Positions 52,025 through 62,784 of a DNA stretch of 64,000 nucleotides are shown here, one piece after another (within the stretch, counting starts at the first letter, position 1; every line of letters begins with the position of its first letter). The notes under the pieces are model-generated. The model was not told the DNA's origin. It ran no database searches and saw nothing but the letters and a program-made list of their open reading frames with translations. Origin of the DNA: Thalassotalea sp. HSM 43 (GTDB taxonomy: Bacteria > Pseudomonadota > Gammaproteobacteria > Enterobacterales > Alteromonadaceae). Location of the stretch: positions 3,744,302 through 3,808,301 of the forward strand of contig NZ_CP038493.1 of the NCBI RefSeq assembly GCF_004752005.1, written 5' to 3'. The translations under genes and the position numbers were made by a program.

Positions 52025-53392
52025 ATGACCAAATCCAATAAGCGAACCCAACGAGATTTATTAAACGGTTCGGTTAGCCAAACGTTGAAGCAAATGACCA
52101 TACCGATGACATACGGCATGGTGCTACTGATGACCTTCAATTTGGTTGATACATTCTTTGTTGGCATGCTGGGTACCGCACCTCTTGCTGCAATCAGTTT
52201 TACCTTCCCAATCACCTTTACCGTTATCAGCATGGCCATTGGTTTGGGCATAGGTACGTCAGCAGTTATTGCTAAAACCCTAGGTAAGGGCAATAAAGAC
52301 GATGCCTGTAACGCCGCAACGGTGGCTCTTATGGTGTCATCGGTGATTGTTATTATTCTCTCCGCACTGGGTTATCTATATTCCGCTGAAATATTTACCT
52401 TACTCGGCGCGGAGCAAAAATTATTGCCACTGATTCATCAGTACATGGATTTGTGGTTCTTAGGCAGTATTGGCTTGGTGGCACCTATGATCGGTAATGC
52501 GATTTTAAGGGCATCAGGAGATACGCACACGCCAAGTATTATTATGGGTAGCGCAGGTTTGATTAACGCGGTTCTGGATCCTGTGTTTATATTTGGCTTT
52601 GGCCCTGTACCGGCAATGGGTATACAAGGGGCGGCTATCGCCACCTTGATCTCATGGGCATTTGGTCTGGTGTTTATTACCTATATTCTAGGCATTAAAC
52701 GAAAGTTGATTCACATGAACTTGCCACCTTGGTCGGTGATTCGTAATTCAACACGACAAATTTTAAAAATTGGCTTGCCAGCAGCGGGAGCTAATATGCT
52801 GACGCCAATCGCAGCGGCTGTGATGACAGCGATCGCTGCCACGTATGGCGAGTCGACCGTTGCCGCATTTGGTGTAGGCTCGCGAATCGAATCGATCGCA
52901 AGCTTGGTTGTGTTGGCGTTATCAATGACGCTTCCGCCATTTATCAGTCAAAACTTTGGTGCTGAGAAATTGTCTCGTGTCGAAGAGGGCTATAAGGTAT
53001 CGGTGCGCTTTGTGTTAATGTGGCAATTGGGTGTTTATTTGGCGTTGCTTTTAATCGCACCGTATATCGCCGCAGCGTTTACCAATGAGCAAGAGGTTGC
53101 TGACCTGATAAAGCTGTTTATTTATATTTTACCATTAGGGTACGGCTTGCAAGGCATTATCATTTTAACCAACTCCTCATTTAATGCGTTACACAAGCCG
53201 ATGATTGCTTTGGTGCTATCGGTTTTGCGTTTGTTTGTTTTTTACGTACCGCTGGCATATGTTGGCAGCTTGTTATTTGATATCGAAGGCTTCTTTATTG
53301 GCGCTGTAATCGGTAACTTTTTTATGGCTGTGGTGTCTTATCAATTATTTAAGCGCCAATTCAAATGTCCACAAAAACTGGTCTCGGCATAA
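52025..53392 (+). CDS. MATE-family multidrug/metabolite exporter
   Basis: 455 residues with 12 helices. Two related halves, with [18 protein letters not shown] (about 38-55) near the start and the MATE-type [15 protein letters not shown] and [12 protein letters not shown] segments in the second half. MATE proteins export cationic drugs or metabolites by sodium or proton antiport. Start at ATG 52025 lacks a strong ribosome site. The stop is 12 bp before the uvrB start and the two may be co-transcribed. Confidence 0.9.
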   Translation: MTKSNKRTQRDLLNGSVSQTLKQMTIPMTYGMVLLMTFNLVDTFFVGMLGTAPLAAISFTFPITFTVISMAIGLGIGTSAVIAKTLGKGNKDDACNAATVALMVSSVIVIILSALGYLYSAEIFTLLGAEQKLLPLIHQYMDLWFLGSIGLVAPMIGNAILRASGDTHTPSIIMGSAGLINAVLDPVFIFGFGPVPAMGIQGAAIATLISWAFGLVFITYILGIKRKLIHMNLPPWSVIRNSTRQILKIGLPAAGANMLTPIAAAVMTAIAATYGESTVAAFGVGSRIESIASLVVLALSMTLPPFISQNFGAEKLSRVEEGYKVSVRFVLMWQLGVYLALLLIAPYIAAAFTNEQEVADLIKLFIYILPLGYGLQGIIILTNSSFNALHKPMIALVLSVLRLFVFYVPLAYVGSLLFDIEGFFIGAVIGNFFMAVVSYQLFKRQFKCPQKLVSA

Positions 53393-53403
53393 AAGGGGGG
53401 ATC

Positions 53404-55407
<2,004 letters not shown>

Positions 55408-55448
55408 CAGAGTTTATCCAGACATAATGTGCACGATAGGGCGTTGCT

Positions 55449-55655
55449 CTAAGCCCTACGTGTATAGAAATGAATGATTTGCGCAATATCTTCTGTGCTG
55501 CAACGTTTCAGATTAGAAATCTCGTCGATTATCTTATCTTGAATATCCACTGGGAACAGCATCAATTGCTCAAGATATAAATGCGCTTGTAATTCATCGT
55601 TCGCAGTCATCAGGCCTTTAAGGTGTCTTGCGTGATGATTGTACATGCCACTCAT
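55449..55655 (-). CDS. Small protein of unknown function
   Basis: 68 residues from ATG 55655, with a strong GGAGGT 3-4 bp upstream that decides the start against a 47-codon longer frame. The sequence is helical and charged (YNHHARHLKGLMTANDELQ, LFPVDIQDKIIDEISNLK), with no signal peptide or membrane helix, and ends in FYTRRA. Convergent with uvrB, 41 bp apart. I do not recognise it. The ribosome site and the composition argue that it is real. Confidence 0.65.
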   Translation of the reverse strand: MSGMYNHHARHLKGLMTANDELQAHLYLEQLMLFPVDIQDKIIDEISNLKRCSTEDIAQIIHFYTRRA

Positions 55656-55812
55656 GCTACCTCCAAAAGTGAATGAGTCATCTATAAAGAATAGGCTAAA
55701 ATCATTAAGGTTGCCTGTTTTTACTGGCCTGTAAGAGGTCAGTATTATGTTGGCCCAGGCAAAGCGCAGTGAAAAATGATCATTGATTCTCGGCAAAACC
55801 TAAAACGATTCG

Positions 55813-55834
55813 GTTAGCTGTTGAATTAGCTGAC
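55813..55834 (-). terminator. Possible weak terminator of the two-component operon
   Basis: GTTAGCT and AGCTGAC form a 7-bp stem (one G-U) with an 8-nt loop, 19 bp past the regulator stop. On the minus strand only GTTTTA follows nearby. Confidence 0.35.
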
Positions 55835-55852
55835 AATTAATTTAGCGATCGA

Positions 55853-57247
55853 TCAACCGTTGAGTTGGTATTTTTCCAGTCGATAGAGAAAAGCCTTATA
55901 CGACATCTGCAGATATTTAGCCGCTTTGGTGCGATTCCCTTCATGTAATGATAACGACTCAGCAAGACAATACTTCTCAAACTGCTCCCAATTAAAACTG
56001 CTTTTAGGAAAATTAAATACTGGCAAACCAGCGCTATCATAAGCGTCATTTAATTGCGTATTGGCGGTGAGTTCGCTTTCATCATCAAGTAACAAGTAAC
56101 GCTCTAAACGATTCGATAATTCGCGCACATTACCAGGCCAGTGATAATCCAGTAACCGTCTTAGTGCATTACTTGAAAGCTCGGTTTTTGGCAATTGATG
56201 GCGCTTGGCATGCAAGGTTAAAAAGTGTTCGCTAAGTAACGGGATATCTTCTTGGCGCTCTCTTAACGGTGGCATCAAGATAGGTACCACGTTTAAGCGA
56301 TAAAACAAATCTTCGCGAAAGCGACCTTGCTGCACTTGCTCGGGTAAATCTCGGTGAGTGGCGGCTATGACTCGTACATCGAGATGAATTTCTTGATGAC
56401 TGCCTAAGCGAGTAATGCAGCCTTCTTGTAGGAATCTCAGCAACTTTACCTGCAAGTTAAGCGGTAATTCGGCAATTTCATCCAAAAAGATGGTGCCTTT
56501 GTTCGCCGCTTCAAGCTTTCCTATTTTTAACGCGGTTGCACCAGTATAAGCACCTTTTTCGGCACCAAATAGCTCCGCCTCGGCTATCGATTCGGAAATC
56601 GCTCCGCAATTAATGGCGATAAACGATTGTCCATGTCGAGTCGATTGTTGATGCAGTGCTCTGGCGGCGAGTTCTTTACCTGTACCGGTCTCGCCGTTTA
56701 TTAAAATAGAGGCATTGGTTTGCGAGACACGATTAATGCGTTGATATACCTGTTGCATGCATTTGGCTTTGCCTACTAGGCCAACAAGTTCACTTTGTTC
56801 TGACAGTTGTGCGCTTAATCGTTTGTTTTGCGAGCGCAATTCTTTGGCTTTTAACGCTTTATCAATGGTCAGCAACAGTTCTTGGCGTTGAAAGGGTTTT
56901 GCTAGGTAATCATCTGCACCTAATTGCAGTGCTTCTACTGCGTGACTGATGGTGCCATGTGCGGTTGCGATGACAAAGCCTGGATCACGACTTAATATGT
57001 TACTGTCGCTTTTACGGCAATAATTCAACAGATCTATGCCCGATAGATTAACCAATTTCCAATCGGAAAAAATCACATCGACGGGATTGTCCTTAAGCAT
57101 AACAATGGCTTGTTCGCAACTGTCTGCGCTGAGCACCGAATAATTTGAGGCTTGCAACAGCTCGACAATGATTTGCCGTTGCTGCGGTTCATCTTCAACG
57201 ACAAGTACCTGAATGTTATTGTCTTCATTTAAGCTATCTTTATGCAT
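55853..57247 (-). CDS. Sigma-54-dependent response regulator (NtrC family)
   Basis: 464 residues. Receiver domain 12-125 with phospho-acceptor D62 (IFSDWKL) and the KPF lysine; AAA+ domain 155-390 with Walker A GETGTGKE (185-192), the sigma-54 contact loop as GAYTGA (232-237, Tyr for the usual Phe) and FLDEIAELP; a Fis-type helix-turn-helix at the C-terminus (EGNRTKAAKYLQMSYKAFLYRL). It activates sigma-54 promoters when phosphorylated. ATG 57247 has GGAG 6 bp upstream and overlaps the sensor stop by 8 bp. Candidate targets are the two promoters at 58865 and 59098. Confidence 0.93.
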   Translation of the reverse strand: MHKDSLNEDNNIQVLVVEDEPQQRQIIVELLQASNYSVLSADSCEQAIVMLKDNPVDVIFSDWKLVNLSGIDLLNYCRKSDSNILSRDPGFVIATAHGTISHAVEALQLGADDYLAKPFQRQELLLTIDKALKAKELRSQNKRLSAQLSEQSELVGLVGKAKCMQQVYQRINRVSQTNASILINGETGTGKELAARALHQQSTRHGQSFIAINCGAISESIAEAELFGAEKGAYTGATALKIGKLEAANKGTIFLDEIAELPLNLQVKLLRFLQEGCITRLGSHQEIHLDVRVIAATHRDLPEQVQQGRFREDLFYRLNVVPILMPPLRERQEDIPLLSEHFLTLHAKRHQLPKTELSSNALRRLLDYHWPGNVRELSNRLERYLLLDDESELTANTQLNDAYDSAGLPVFNFPKSSFNWEQFEKYCLAESLSLHEGNRTKAAKYLQMSYKAFLYRLEKYQLNG

Positions 57248-58826
57248 GGCTTGCTCCAAAGGTAACCGTCGCGTGGCAACCTTGGTCGGTGTTAACTAAG
57301 CTAATGTCACCATCATAATTCAAGGTGATTATGCGTTTGGCAATATACAGGCCCATGCCGGCACCTTCGGCTTTATCGCTGGTGTGTGGGTTAAATAAAT
57401 TTGCTTGAATATGTGCACTAACCCCTGGGCCGTGATCTTGCACCTCTACCACAATTGTATCGTTATCGCTGTTGTTATCTATTTTGATGATAATGTCACC
57501 ATTGTCATCGCTGGCTTCACAGGCATTAATAATTAAGGTGTGCAATATTGAACGTATTTCTGACTCGTTGCCGGTTATACATAACTCTCTATTTCCTTCA
57601 ATAGCTAATGACAACTGCTTATCATCACTGGCTTTATATTCAAGGATAATATCCTGTATTACGGCGTAAATAGGCACCTGTTGATCTCTACTTACACCTT
57701 GCACGGTAAGTTGCAACATCGCACCGATGGTTTTGTTCATATGCACGATTTTACTTTGCACACGCGCCAATAGCTGTTGTTTGTCTTGCGCCGACAGATT
57801 ATTTTGCAGTAACTGTTCAACACTCAGCCCTATGGTGTGAATTGGGTTGCGCAATGCGTGCGCTAAGCCCTTTGATACTTCCCCTAATTCCGCCAGTTGT
57901 TGCAGTTGTTGGTTTTTCTTTTGTGCTTGTGACAAGGCATCAAGTCGAGACACCATGTCATTAAATTGCACGATTGTGGTTTTGATCTCATCAACCCCTT
58001 GTGGCACCACTTTATGTTGATAATTCCCTTGTGCGAGTTTGGAAAATCCACCGGCAAGCGCGTTGAGCGGTTTATTAAACTTATGACTGAGCCAATAAGC
58101 AAAAACTAACGCGATAATCGTTAAGCCAAGTAGGGTGTACATGATTTCTTCAATTAAGTTATCAATACCAGAGTTTTGCGGGTGTTTGATCTGGTAGACA
58201 AAATTACTGGTTTTTTCGACTTCTTTACCTTGTTCATCGATCACTACCTCGTGCAATTGCTCAACCAATTGTGAGAACTGCTGGGCGGCGATAACTTGTT
58301 GCTCAGCTGGTGTCTCGGTTGCCGTTTGCGTGGCTATGTCATCTATGGTTTGCTGCTCAATTATTTTGACCTTGTCGTCAACTGTTGAGTTGTCTGCTGC
58401 ACTAGCCGCATTGTTTACTGCTTGGTTTACTGCCTTGTCCACCTTGGTATCCACCTTAGTATCAACTGAGTCGGGGTCTTTGCTGTTATGAGTATGCCCC
58501 TTGTCATGATCTTTGGAATGGCCCTTGGCTGTAATGATTTTGTATTCTTCGTCACCATTATGGATTATTTCAATGTCGGTCTCGCTATCACCGGCAAAGA
58601 TAACCTTAGGCTTGCCTTTAAGGACAAACTGTTTATCGGCACCTGATATTGCATACTGTACTTCATTGGCAGCAAAAGAAATGACTCGCTTTGAAATTTG
58701 TTTGGCTTGTTGGCTGACTTCATATTTGTAGTTGTCTCGAAAAAAATCGAGCACTAACAGGGATAATACGAATATCATCAAAATAAGCGCACTGACCAAT
58801 AAAAATAGATATCGTTTTAACGACAT
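57240..58826 (-). CDS. Sensor histidine kinase with a His/Asp-rich periplasmic segment
   Basis: 528 residues. Helix 1 is about 7-28, helix 2 about 229-246, with roughly 200 residues of periplasm between them. That part has HSKDHDKGHTH (103-113) and a low-complexity acidic/Ala-rich stretch (118-180), unlike standard sensor folds. HAMP (about 247-300), a phospho-acceptor His323 in LAHALRNPIH, and an ATPase domain with EVQDHGPGV and GAGMGLYIAK follow. The His cluster suggests metal sensing, by analogy with ZraS; this is inference. A -24/-12-like promoter lies 39-54 bp upstream. Confidence 0.92.
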   Translation of the reverse strand: MSLKRYLFLLVSALILMIFVLSLLVLDFFRDNYKYEVSQQAKQISKRVISFAANEVQYAISGADKQFVLKGKPKVIFAGDSETDIEIIHNGDEEYKIITAKGHSKDHDKGHTHNSKDPDSVDTKVDTKVDKAVNQAVNNAASAADNSTVDDKVKIIEQQTIDDIATQTATETPAEQQVIAAQQFSQLVEQLHEVVIDEQGKEVEKTSNFVYQIKHPQNSGIDNLIEEIMYTLLGLTIIALVFAYWLSHKFNKPLNALAGGFSKLAQGNYQHKVVPQGVDEIKTTIVQFNDMVSRLDALSQAQKKNQQLQQLAELGEVSKGLAHALRNPIHTIGLSVEQLLQNNLSAQDKQQLLARVQSKIVHMNKTIGAMLQLTVQGVSRDQQVPIYAVIQDIILEYKASDDKQLSLAIEGNRELCITGNESEIRSILHTLIINACEASDDNGDIIIKIDNNSDNDTIVVEVQDHGPGVSAHIQANLFNPHTSDKAEGAGMGLYIAKRIITLNYDGDISLVNTDQGCHATVTFGASHA

Positions 58827-58864
58827 ATCGTTGTCTCTTATAAATTCTCTTGTTATGTTTATAT

Positions 58865-58880
58865 AACAACATTAGTGCCA
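58865..58880 (-). promoter_or_regulatory. Sigma-54-type promoter of the sensor/regulator operon
   Basis: On the minus strand TGGCAC-TAATG-TTGTT: the -24 box is perfect and the -12 box has one mismatch to TTGCW. It gives a start site about 25-30 bp before the sensor ATG. Confidence 0.65.
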
Positions 58881-58971
58881 TTTTCTAGTGTGAATTAATT
58901 GTATATAAATCAACGACTTAAAAACACCTAAAAGTGTGGTTAATTTATTTGCCAAAAATGTTTCCTGATAT

Positions 58972-58987
58972 GGGGAAATCGAACCCC
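58972..58987. promoter_or_regulatory. Possible activator site between the two sigma-54 promoters
   Basis: GGGGAAATCGAACCCC (4-bp arms) with an overlapping TTTCC-N8-GGAAA repeat just left of it. It is about 100 bp from the left promoter and 120 bp from the right one, the range used by NtrC-type activators. Confidence 0.4.
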
Positions 58988-59097
58988 GAAATGAGCACGG
59001 CTTTTGTGGAAATTTAGCGCTGATAACCTAGACTCTAAGCTGAGCAACTTTCGCAATCGCTTGTATTTACTCGCATTACATTAATTGACCTAAAATC

Positions 59098-59113
59098 TGG
59101 TACGAATCTTGTT
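59098..59113 (+). promoter_or_regulatory. Sigma-54-type promoter of the His-rich secreted protein gene
   Basis: TGGTAC-GAATC-TTGTT, one mismatch in each box against TGGCAC-N5-TTGCW. It predicts a start about 45-50 bp before the ATG at 59172. Confidence 0.5.
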
Positions 59114-59171
59114 GGTATATCAAGGAAAGATAGAAAACCATCAATTAATTAGAAAAAAGACGGAGAAAGTT

Positions 59172-59777
59172 ATGAAACTTAATACAATCAAATCTATGTT
59201 AGTCGGTACCGGCTTAAGCGCTGCAAGTTTAGGATTGCTCGCTTCAGTCACCAGCGTTAACGCCTTAGCAGAAACAGTTGAGCAAGACGTGAATGTTGAA
59301 ATCGTTGCTGGTGAAGACGCCAATGCTGACGTAACCATAATCAAAGACGGCCAAAAAACGCAATTGCAATTGCCAAAAGAAGCATTGCACGACCAAGAGC
59401 AATTAAAAGCCGCTATTGCTGATTTACCTGAAGAAACGCAAGCAACCATTCTTGAGGCTATGGGTGGCATGCGTATGATCCATGCTGATCACGACGGTAA
59501 AGTCATTGTTGTTGATAAAACCAAAGTGAAAACCTTATCTGATTCAGAAGAACTAGAGTGGGTTAGTGAGGATGGCAAGCACAAAAAAATCATGGTGATC
59601 CAAGGCAGTGACGTTGGCCATCACATGGTAAAAAACGTTGATTCAGAAAGTCATGTGTTTGTGCATTCTGATGAGGAAGGCGGACATGCAAAAGCTATCG
59701 TTATGATGCTTAATAAAGGCAAGTTTACACCAGAGCAATTGGATCAAATTCAACAAGCATTAGACGCTAAGCGTTAA
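59172..59777 (+). CDS. Secreted His-rich protein, divergent from the sensor kinase
   Basis: 201 residues from ATG 59172 (GGAG 7-8 bp upstream). Signal peptide about 1-33 ending VNALA. The mature protein has a short beta segment (DVTIIKDGQKTQLQLP), a helical part (LPEETQATILEAMGGM) and a His- and acid-rich second half with HADHDGK, KHKK, GHH and HSDEEGGHAK. No family recognised. Divergent placement, sigma-54-like promoters and His content make it a candidate metal-binding or stress-sensing partner of the kinase, as ZraP is for ZraS, though it lacks visible ZraP similarity. Confidence 0.8.
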   Translation: MKLNTIKSMLVGTGLSAASLGLLASVTSVNALAETVEQDVNVEIVAGEDANADVTIIKDGQKTQLQLPKEALHDQEQLKAAIADLPEETQATILEAMGGMRMIHADHDGKVIVVDKTKVKTLSDSEELEWVSEDGKHKKIMVIQGSDVGHHMVKNVDSESHVFVHSDEEGGHAKAIVMMLNKGKFTPEQLDQIQQALDAKR

Positions 59778-59819
59778 TTCTTAGGTACCAAACATTGGGC
59801 TCTAACTCTTAGCCTTAGC

Positions 59820-59849
59820 CGCTAAATGTTAGACGCTAAATGTTAGTCG
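59820..59849. repeat. Two 14-bp direct repeats after the His-rich protein gene
   Basis: CGCTAAATGTTAGA and CGCTAAATGTTAGT are adjacent, and related pieces (TTAGACGCTAAG) occur at the end of the coding region. Probably local slippage. Confidence 0.6.
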
Positions 59850-59865
59850 CTTAGTTATCATTATC

Positions 59866-59898
59866 AAAAAACGTCGGCATAGTGCTGGCGTTTTTTTT
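59866..59898 (+). terminator. Intrinsic terminator of the His-rich protein gene
   Basis: AAAAAACGTCGGCA, loop TAG, TGCTGGCGTTTTTT: a 14-bp stem with two G-U pairs, then a T-run. Confidence 0.88.
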
Positions 59899-59994
59899 AT
59901 ATTTTTTACTGACCATGTAAACTTTTTATTGGCTTAGGTCGACTAAGACTAATAACACCAGCTGTAACGCTGATAATTATTTTAGGAGTTATAA

Positions 59995-60558
59995 ATGAAA
60001 GTTTCGTATTCAAAGTCTGCACTATGGGCAGTAGTCACCTTATTTGTTGCAGTATCCGCGTTTAATCGTTCGGTATGGGCGCAATCCGATGTTCAAATAC
60101 AAGTTAGAAATCATGATAAGCAAAACACGGAATATACCGTTAACGGTAAAACCTTTACTAAACAAGACCTAACAGCAAAACAACAACAGCAAGTACAGCA
60201 AATAGAATCTGAATTACACGTTCTTGAGCAAGCGATTCGTATAGATGAAAAGAAAATACGCGACGTGGCGCAACGTATGGATGTAAAAGCAAAAGAGATG
60301 ACAAAAATCGCTGAGCGCATAGAAGAGCAAGTAAAGAAGATGGAATTCGAAGAAAAGACCATTAAAGAGATTGAAGAGCAGCAACAAAAACTGCAACCAT
60401 TGCTGGAGAAAGAAGAAGCCAATATGCTGGCAAAAGAAGCAGAAATGCTCGCCTTAGAAAAGCAATTGATTGAAATTGACGAAGCGGTTATTCGAGATAT
60501 TGAAGATAAAGCCGATGAGTATGAGAACCTGCTGATTGAGATTGCCGAGACCTTATAA
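59995..60558 (+). CDS. Secreted coiled-coil protein
   Basis: 187 residues. Signal peptide about 1-29 (ending VWAQ), a short beta segment (VQIQVRNHDK, EYTVNGKTFTKQDL), then an unbroken heptad-rich, highly charged helix from about 58 to 186 (KIAERIEEQVKKME, EEANMLAKEAEMLALEKQ). TAGGAG lies 6-8 bp before the ATG. Its N-terminal part (short strand with NG/DG turn followed by K-rich helix) loosely resembles the protein at 59172. It has its own leader and terminator. Family unknown; possibly periplasmic structural or chaperone-like. Confidence 0.78.
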   Translation: MKVSYSKSALWAVVTLFVAVSAFNRSVWAQSDVQIQVRNHDKQNTEYTVNGKTFTKQDLTAKQQQQVQQIESELHVLEQAIRIDEKKIRDVAQRMDVKAKEMTKIAERIEEQVKKMEFEEKTIKEIEEQQQKLQPLLEKEEANMLAKEAEMLALEKQLIEIDEAVIRDIEDKADEYENLLIEIAETL

Positions 60559-60590
60559 GTCAGTACACATTATTGTTGCTCGCGTTACTT

Positions 60591-60620
60591 AGCCAGAAAG
60601 CAGATGTTTTCTGGCTTTTT
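60591..60620 (+). terminator. Intrinsic terminator of the coiled-coil gene
   Basis: AGCCAGAAA and TTTCTGGCT form a 9-bp stem, followed by TTTT. It lies 33 bp past the stop. Confidence 0.85.
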
Positions 60621-60805
60621 GCATTTTAGTGGGCGCAAGGAATGCCAATCCGCTTTAAAGATATTTGATATGTTGTTGAAATAGTGTACAAAAATAAGGT
60701 AGTTTATTTTTTGACCAAAACAAAAATAATAATAAAAACAAATAAGTTTAATGCCGTATAAAAGTTTTAAGTTGGTGTTTCACTTTGGATAAACATGGAG
60801 CGAAT

Positions 60806-61039
60806 ATGTTCAAAATGTTCATGATGGTCTTAACATCTGCAATGGCGGTCTATAGCGTCGTTCAAGTGCTCGGCTACTTTAAAGTACAAAATACAGAGCA
60901 ACAAAATACAGAGCAACAAAATACAGAGCAACGATCTCGGGTTCATCGTAGTAGCAGAAAACAGCGATTTATTTTGCTCGCCATGTGTTGTTTGCTATTG
61001 AGTATTAGCTACAGTATGGACGTGATGCGAACCCTATAG
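60806..61039 (+). CDS. Small two-helix membrane protein with an in-frame repeat
   Basis: 77 residues from ATG 60806 (GGAG 5 bp upstream). Helix 1 is about 4-24 (MFMMVLTSAMAVYSVVQVLG), helix 2 about 52-69 (FILLAMCCLLLSISYS). Between them lies QNTEQ repeated three times, then a basic stretch RSRVHRSSRKQR. The repeat comes from three perfect 15-bp units in the DNA. No family recognised. Transcribed alone; no terminator is obvious. Confidence 0.6.
   Translation: MFKMFMMVLTSAMAVYSVVQVLGYFKVQNTEQQNTEQQNTEQRSRVHRSSRKQRFILLAMCCLLLSISYSMDVMRTL
60887..60931 (+). repeat. 15-bp tandem repeat in coding sequence, three copies
   Basis: CAAAATACAGAGCAA repeated exactly three times; the unit is a multiple of three, so copy changes add or remove QNTEQ without a frameshift. 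Confidence 0.95.
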
Positions 61040-61402
61040 CAAAGCCATACATCGTTAGGTAAAAGTTTGTGGTTGTCCGCTTATAGGTGTTGGTTTTTCG
61101 GTATACATATTTAGGTATAAGTTAGGTATACGCGTTTAGAGATAAACAGTCGCAAAGCTTGTGTTATGTCGTTTAATTAATAACGTGCTTACGTCACCTA
61201 CGCTTTGCCTTTGTGTTTTTGTTGTGGTTTCCATTCCTTTGCTTCTTGTTTGCGCCTGTTTAGTTTTCTTCGGCTTAGTTTTCTGCTGATTTTCACTGCC
61301 TATGCCGTAAAGAAAATGTCTTTGACTGAACAAATATAACGATTACACTGATTGTAAAAGTTAACCAAATTTGTGCCATGCAAGAGGGTATCTGGAGCGA
61401 AA
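61040..61402. other. Intergenic region without recognised features
   Basis: 363 bp between the small membrane protein and the acetyltransferase gene. Short direct repeats of TTAGGTATA occur near 61110-61130. No gene, RNA or terminator could be supported. Confidence 0.5.
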
Positions 61403-61945
61403 ATGACAACGACTTTTCTGCCATTTCATCAGCAACATAAAAACCAAGTCGTCACCCTGTTTATTGAGGTGTTTAGCGCATCTGAAAATGAACAAGAGGG
61501 GCAGCTTATTGGTGAATTAGTTAAAGATTTAATTGCGACCACGGCAACAGATGACTTACAAGGTTTTATGGCATTTGACGAGGATACATTAATAGGCTGT
61601 ATTTTTTTCAGTCGTTTGACATTAACCAACGATATAAGCGCTTTTATATTGTCTCCCGTTGCCATTGCCACGAGCGCACAAGTTAAGGGGGTCGGGCAAG
61701 GTTTGATTAATCATGGGCTAGATCAACTTAAAGCACAGGGCATAAGTTTGGCATTAACTTATGGCGACCCAAAATATTATGGCAAAGTCGGCTTTGAGCA
61801 AATAACAGAACAACAAATAAAAGCGCCGTTAACGTTAAGCTTTCCTCATGGCTGGTTAGCGCAAAGTTTGGACGACACTAATTTAGCTTCACTAGCAACT
61901 CAGTGTCAGTGTGTTAAGGCATTAAACGAGCAAAAATATTGGTGA
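61403..61945 (+). CDS. GNAT-family N-acetyltransferase
   Basis: 180 residues. Acetyl-CoA motif A is in SPVAIATSAQVKGVGQGLINHGLDQL (part: KGVGQGLINHG, about 101-111), preceded by LIGCIFFSRLTL, and the C-terminal GDPKYYGKVGFEQ is typical of the YhbS-like group. It acetylates a small molecule or protein amine. Start ATG 61403 has GGAG about 5-6 bp upstream. Overlaps the methyltransferase gene (TGATG), so both are translated together. Confidence 0.88.
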   Translation: MTTTFLPFHQQHKNQVVTLFIEVFSASENEQEGQLIGELVKDLIATTATDDLQGFMAFDEDTLIGCIFFSRLTLTNDISAFILSPVAIATSAQVKGVGQGLINHGLDQLKAQGISLALTYGDPKYYGKVGFEQITEQQIKAPLTLSFPHGWLAQSLDDTNLASLATQCQCVKALNEQKYW

Positions 61946-62580
61946 TGGATAAATATAAAACCACCGTCGCAACGTTTAACAAATTGGCAGAGCGATACCA
62001 AGACAAATACATGAACTTTGAGTTCTATATGGATACCTATGATGATTTTTGTGAACTGGTAAGCAAAGCCAACGCAAAAATATTTGAGATAGGCTGTGGT
62101 CCGGGAAATATTAGCCAATATATTTTGCAAAAACGCCCGGATTATCAACTGTACGGTATTGATTTAGCACCAAACATGGTGGCTTTGGCTAAAAAAAATA
62201 ATCCAGGTGCAGTCTTTGATGTCATGGATAGCCGCTCCATTAGTCAGGTTCAAGGGACATTCGACGCACTACTTTGTGGTTTTTGCACACCGTATTTAAG
62301 CGCAGAAGATGTGGCAACGTTGATCAAAGAGGCACGTCAACGATTAGTACCTGGCGGCATTTTCTACCTGAGTACCATGGAAGGGGATGACCAGCACTCT
62401 GGTTACCAAACCTCAAGCGCAGGGGATCAAGTCTTTATTCACTATCATCAAGAAAATGTCATTGTCGATGTGCTACAGAGCAATCAATTTGAGGTGATAA
62501 GTGTTAAGCGCAAGCAGTTTACTATTGATAAAGACGCTGCCAATACCACCGATATGTTTATTTACGCCCGAGCCATATAG
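61945..62580 (+). CDS. Class I SAM-dependent methyltransferase
   Basis: 211 residues. SAM motif I FEIGCGPGNISQY (about 47-59), motif II with YGIDLAPNM (70-78), DALLCGFCTPYL as motif IV and the LVPGGIFYLST motif VI. The ATG at 61945 overlaps the acetyltransferase stop by one base. Small-molecule methyltransferase; the substrate is unknown. The acetyltransferase-methyltransferase pair may act on one metabolite. Confidence 0.87.
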   Translation: MDKYKTTVATFNKLAERYQDKYMNFEFYMDTYDDFCELVSKANAKIFEIGCGPGNISQYILQKRPDYQLYGIDLAPNMVALAKKNNPGAVFDVMDSRSISQVQGTFDALLCGFCTPYLSAEDVATLIKEARQRLVPGGIFYLSTMEGDDQHSGYQTSSAGDQVFIHYHQENVIVDVLQSNQFEVISVKRKQFTIDKDAANTTDMFIYARAI

Positions 62581-62784
62581 TCTGGCTATCTAAGCGACAT
62601 TACACTTAATAAATAACGCTATTTATGGCTTCATCGACAGCTGATTTTATTGGTGCCCCGCCTGACAAAATCGCATCATCAACAATGGCTAAAACACTTG
62701 CCCAATCTATAATTATTTGTCATTGTAAACAAAAGGTTATTTTACCAATGATGATTCGATCATAATAACAATAATAAAGAGGAT

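Larger units (their letters stand above)
58827..59171. other. Divergent control region of the sigma-54 two-component module
   Basis: 345 bp between the sensor gene and the His-rich secreted protein gene. It has a -24/-12-like element at each side and GC-framed inverted repeats near the middle, described separately. No small gene was seen. Confidence 0.7.

Noticed and set aside
55449-55655. Toxin or antitoxin of a TA pair
   Set aside because: No partner gene beside it and no known toxin or antitoxin motif; left as an unknown small protein.
59778-59994. Sigma-54 promoter before the coiled-coil protein gene
   Set aside because: TGGC near 59932 lacks the GC of the -12 box at the right spacing, so control by the nearby regulator is not supported by this gene's own leader.
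61136-61333. 65-codon minus-strand frame in the 61-kb gap
   Set aside because: Lys/Thr/Gln low-complexity sequence without ribosome site or recognisable fold; not enough to call a gene.
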